The notes under the pieces: model-generated | What the model was told of the DNA's origin: nothing | Database searches by the model: none | What the model saw: the letters and a program-made list of their open reading frames with translations, nothing else | Shown here: positions 63,710 through 64,000 of the stretch, in pieces | Layout: each line of letters opens with the position of its first letter | How positions within the stretch are numbered: position 1 is the stretch's first letter | Position numbers and translations under genes: made by a program | Assembly (NCBI GenBank): GCA_038123275.1 | Contig: JAYORG010000003.1 | Span: 98,965 to 162,964 of the forward strand | Length of the DNA stretch: 64,000 bases | Direction of reading: 5' to 3' | Source of the DNA: CAJQHT01 sp038123275 | Lineage (GTDB): Bacteria > Pseudomonadota > Alphaproteobacteria > Rickettsiales > UBA1997

Positions 63710-64000
63710 TCATTTTTTATTTCCTATAATTGGATTGAAGAATTCATATTTTCTATTGGAAATTTGATCAGAATTATATTCATGATTTTTTGTGTTTCCT
63801 AATAACTCATAAGGCATTACATCATACTTTTTATGATTACCTATAACTCCACCAAAAACTCCCTTAAACCTATCTTCTATCAAACTACTTCCAACGCCCA
63901 TATTAGGATTATAATAAAGAAATAAAGATAAAGGGGTCAAGCCTCTAAAGGGGTCATAAAGGGGTTGTATGTTCAAATACAGCTAAATTCCTAATCTAAA
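63409..64000. repeat. 45-bp imperfect inverted repeat bounding about 590 bp at the window end
   Basis: Left arm 63409-63453 (TATAGATTAGTAATTTAGCC...) and the reverse complement of 63956-64000 (TTTAGATTAGGAATTTAGCT...) agree at about 41 of 45 positions. The right arm runs to the last base of the window, so the repeat and any element it bounds may continue. Inside there is no recognisable transposase. Confidence 0.75.
63710..63976 (-). CDS. Doubtful 88-codon open frame inside the inverted-repeat element
   Basis: A TTG-initiated frame whose first codons lie inside the right arm of the inverted repeat. The peptide has a short recurring motif (IGNHKKYDV, LGNTKNHEY, IGNKK) and no recognisable domain or signal. 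No good ribosome-binding site is visible. The pattern may simply reflect repeated DNA. I list it because nothing else occupies the stretch. Confidence 0.2.
   Translation of the reverse strand: MNIQPLYDPFRGLTPLSLFLYYNPNMGVGSSLIEDRFKGVFGGVIGNHKKYDVMPYELLGNTKNHEYNSDQISNRKYEFFNPIIGNKK

Overview
The window is a strongly AT-rich, gene-dense chromosomal segment from an alphaproteobacterium. Lineage markers are the fused ispDF gene, an NDUFA12-type complex I accessory protein followed by MlaD and a DUF2155 protein, the rpmF-plsX-fabH cluster beside a divergent bamE, and the LpoA-like / rsmI / yraN arrangement. The low GC, scattered nuo gene, dispersed palindromic repeats and short operons look Rickettsiales-like. 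However, purF, purE, hisB, leuD and thiD imply more biosynthesis than a classical obligate intracellular Rickettsia has. A deep-branching or extracellular Rickettsiales-type lineage is my best guess; it is an inference, not something the window proves.

Layout. 1-4.5 kb (minus): zapE (cut by the window edge), yebC, a DUF481 outer-membrane protein, fabH, plsX, rpmF. 4.9-5.7 kb (plus): bamE and a small lipoprotein, then an 87-bp direct repeat. 6-12.5 kb: yraN-rsmI (minus) diverging from an LpoA-like lipoprotein (plus), then amiC, tsaD, tig and tRNA-Leu(UAG) (minus). 12.6-20.4 kb (minus): a beta-barrel protein, a PAS/GAF histidine kinase, topA, pgsA, xseB, purF. 20.4-21.7 kb: a MITE-like element and a DUF1016_N-nuclease fusion gene that looks like an acquired insert. 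21.7-27.7 kb: slt (minus), then plus-strand NDUFA12, mlaD, DUF2155, rpe, murD and purE, tightly packed.

27.7-34.1 kb: a very large (1852-residue) cysteine-rich secreted protein with its own near-consensus promoter, overlapping thiD. 34.1-34.9 kb: a repeat zone with a 100-N assembly gap. 34.9-38.4 kb (minus): sdhCDAB. 38.5-42.5 kb (plus): a GT4 glycosyltransferase, sodB with an optional export leader, hisB, nagZ, rnd. 42.6-46.9 kb: a DAACS symporter (minus), then leuD, fabI, gmk and a DedA protein (plus). 46.9-47.9 kb: a frameshifted prepilin-fibrinogen-like gene behind a perfect consensus promoter. 48-50.3 kb: a U32 protein, a MITE-like inverted repeat and a small membrane protein. 50.3-56 kb (minus): lpdA, sucB, sucA. 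56.2-63.2 kb (minus): ispDF, nuoF, an unrecognised Ala-repeat protein, typA, mltB. 63.3-64 kb: non-coding sequence bounded by a 45-bp inverted repeat.

Together the genes describe an aerobically respiring cell (succinate dehydrogenase, 2-oxoglutarate dehydrogenase, complex I). It has a maintained Gram-negative envelope (Bam, Mla, PBP activator, amidase, two lytic transglycosylases, NagZ, MurD) and partial nucleotide, amino-acid and cofactor synthesis. The parts least explained by housekeeping are the giant secreted protein, the broken pilin-like gene, the nuclease fusion, and two repeat families in which the flanks are conserved while the hairpin stems vary.
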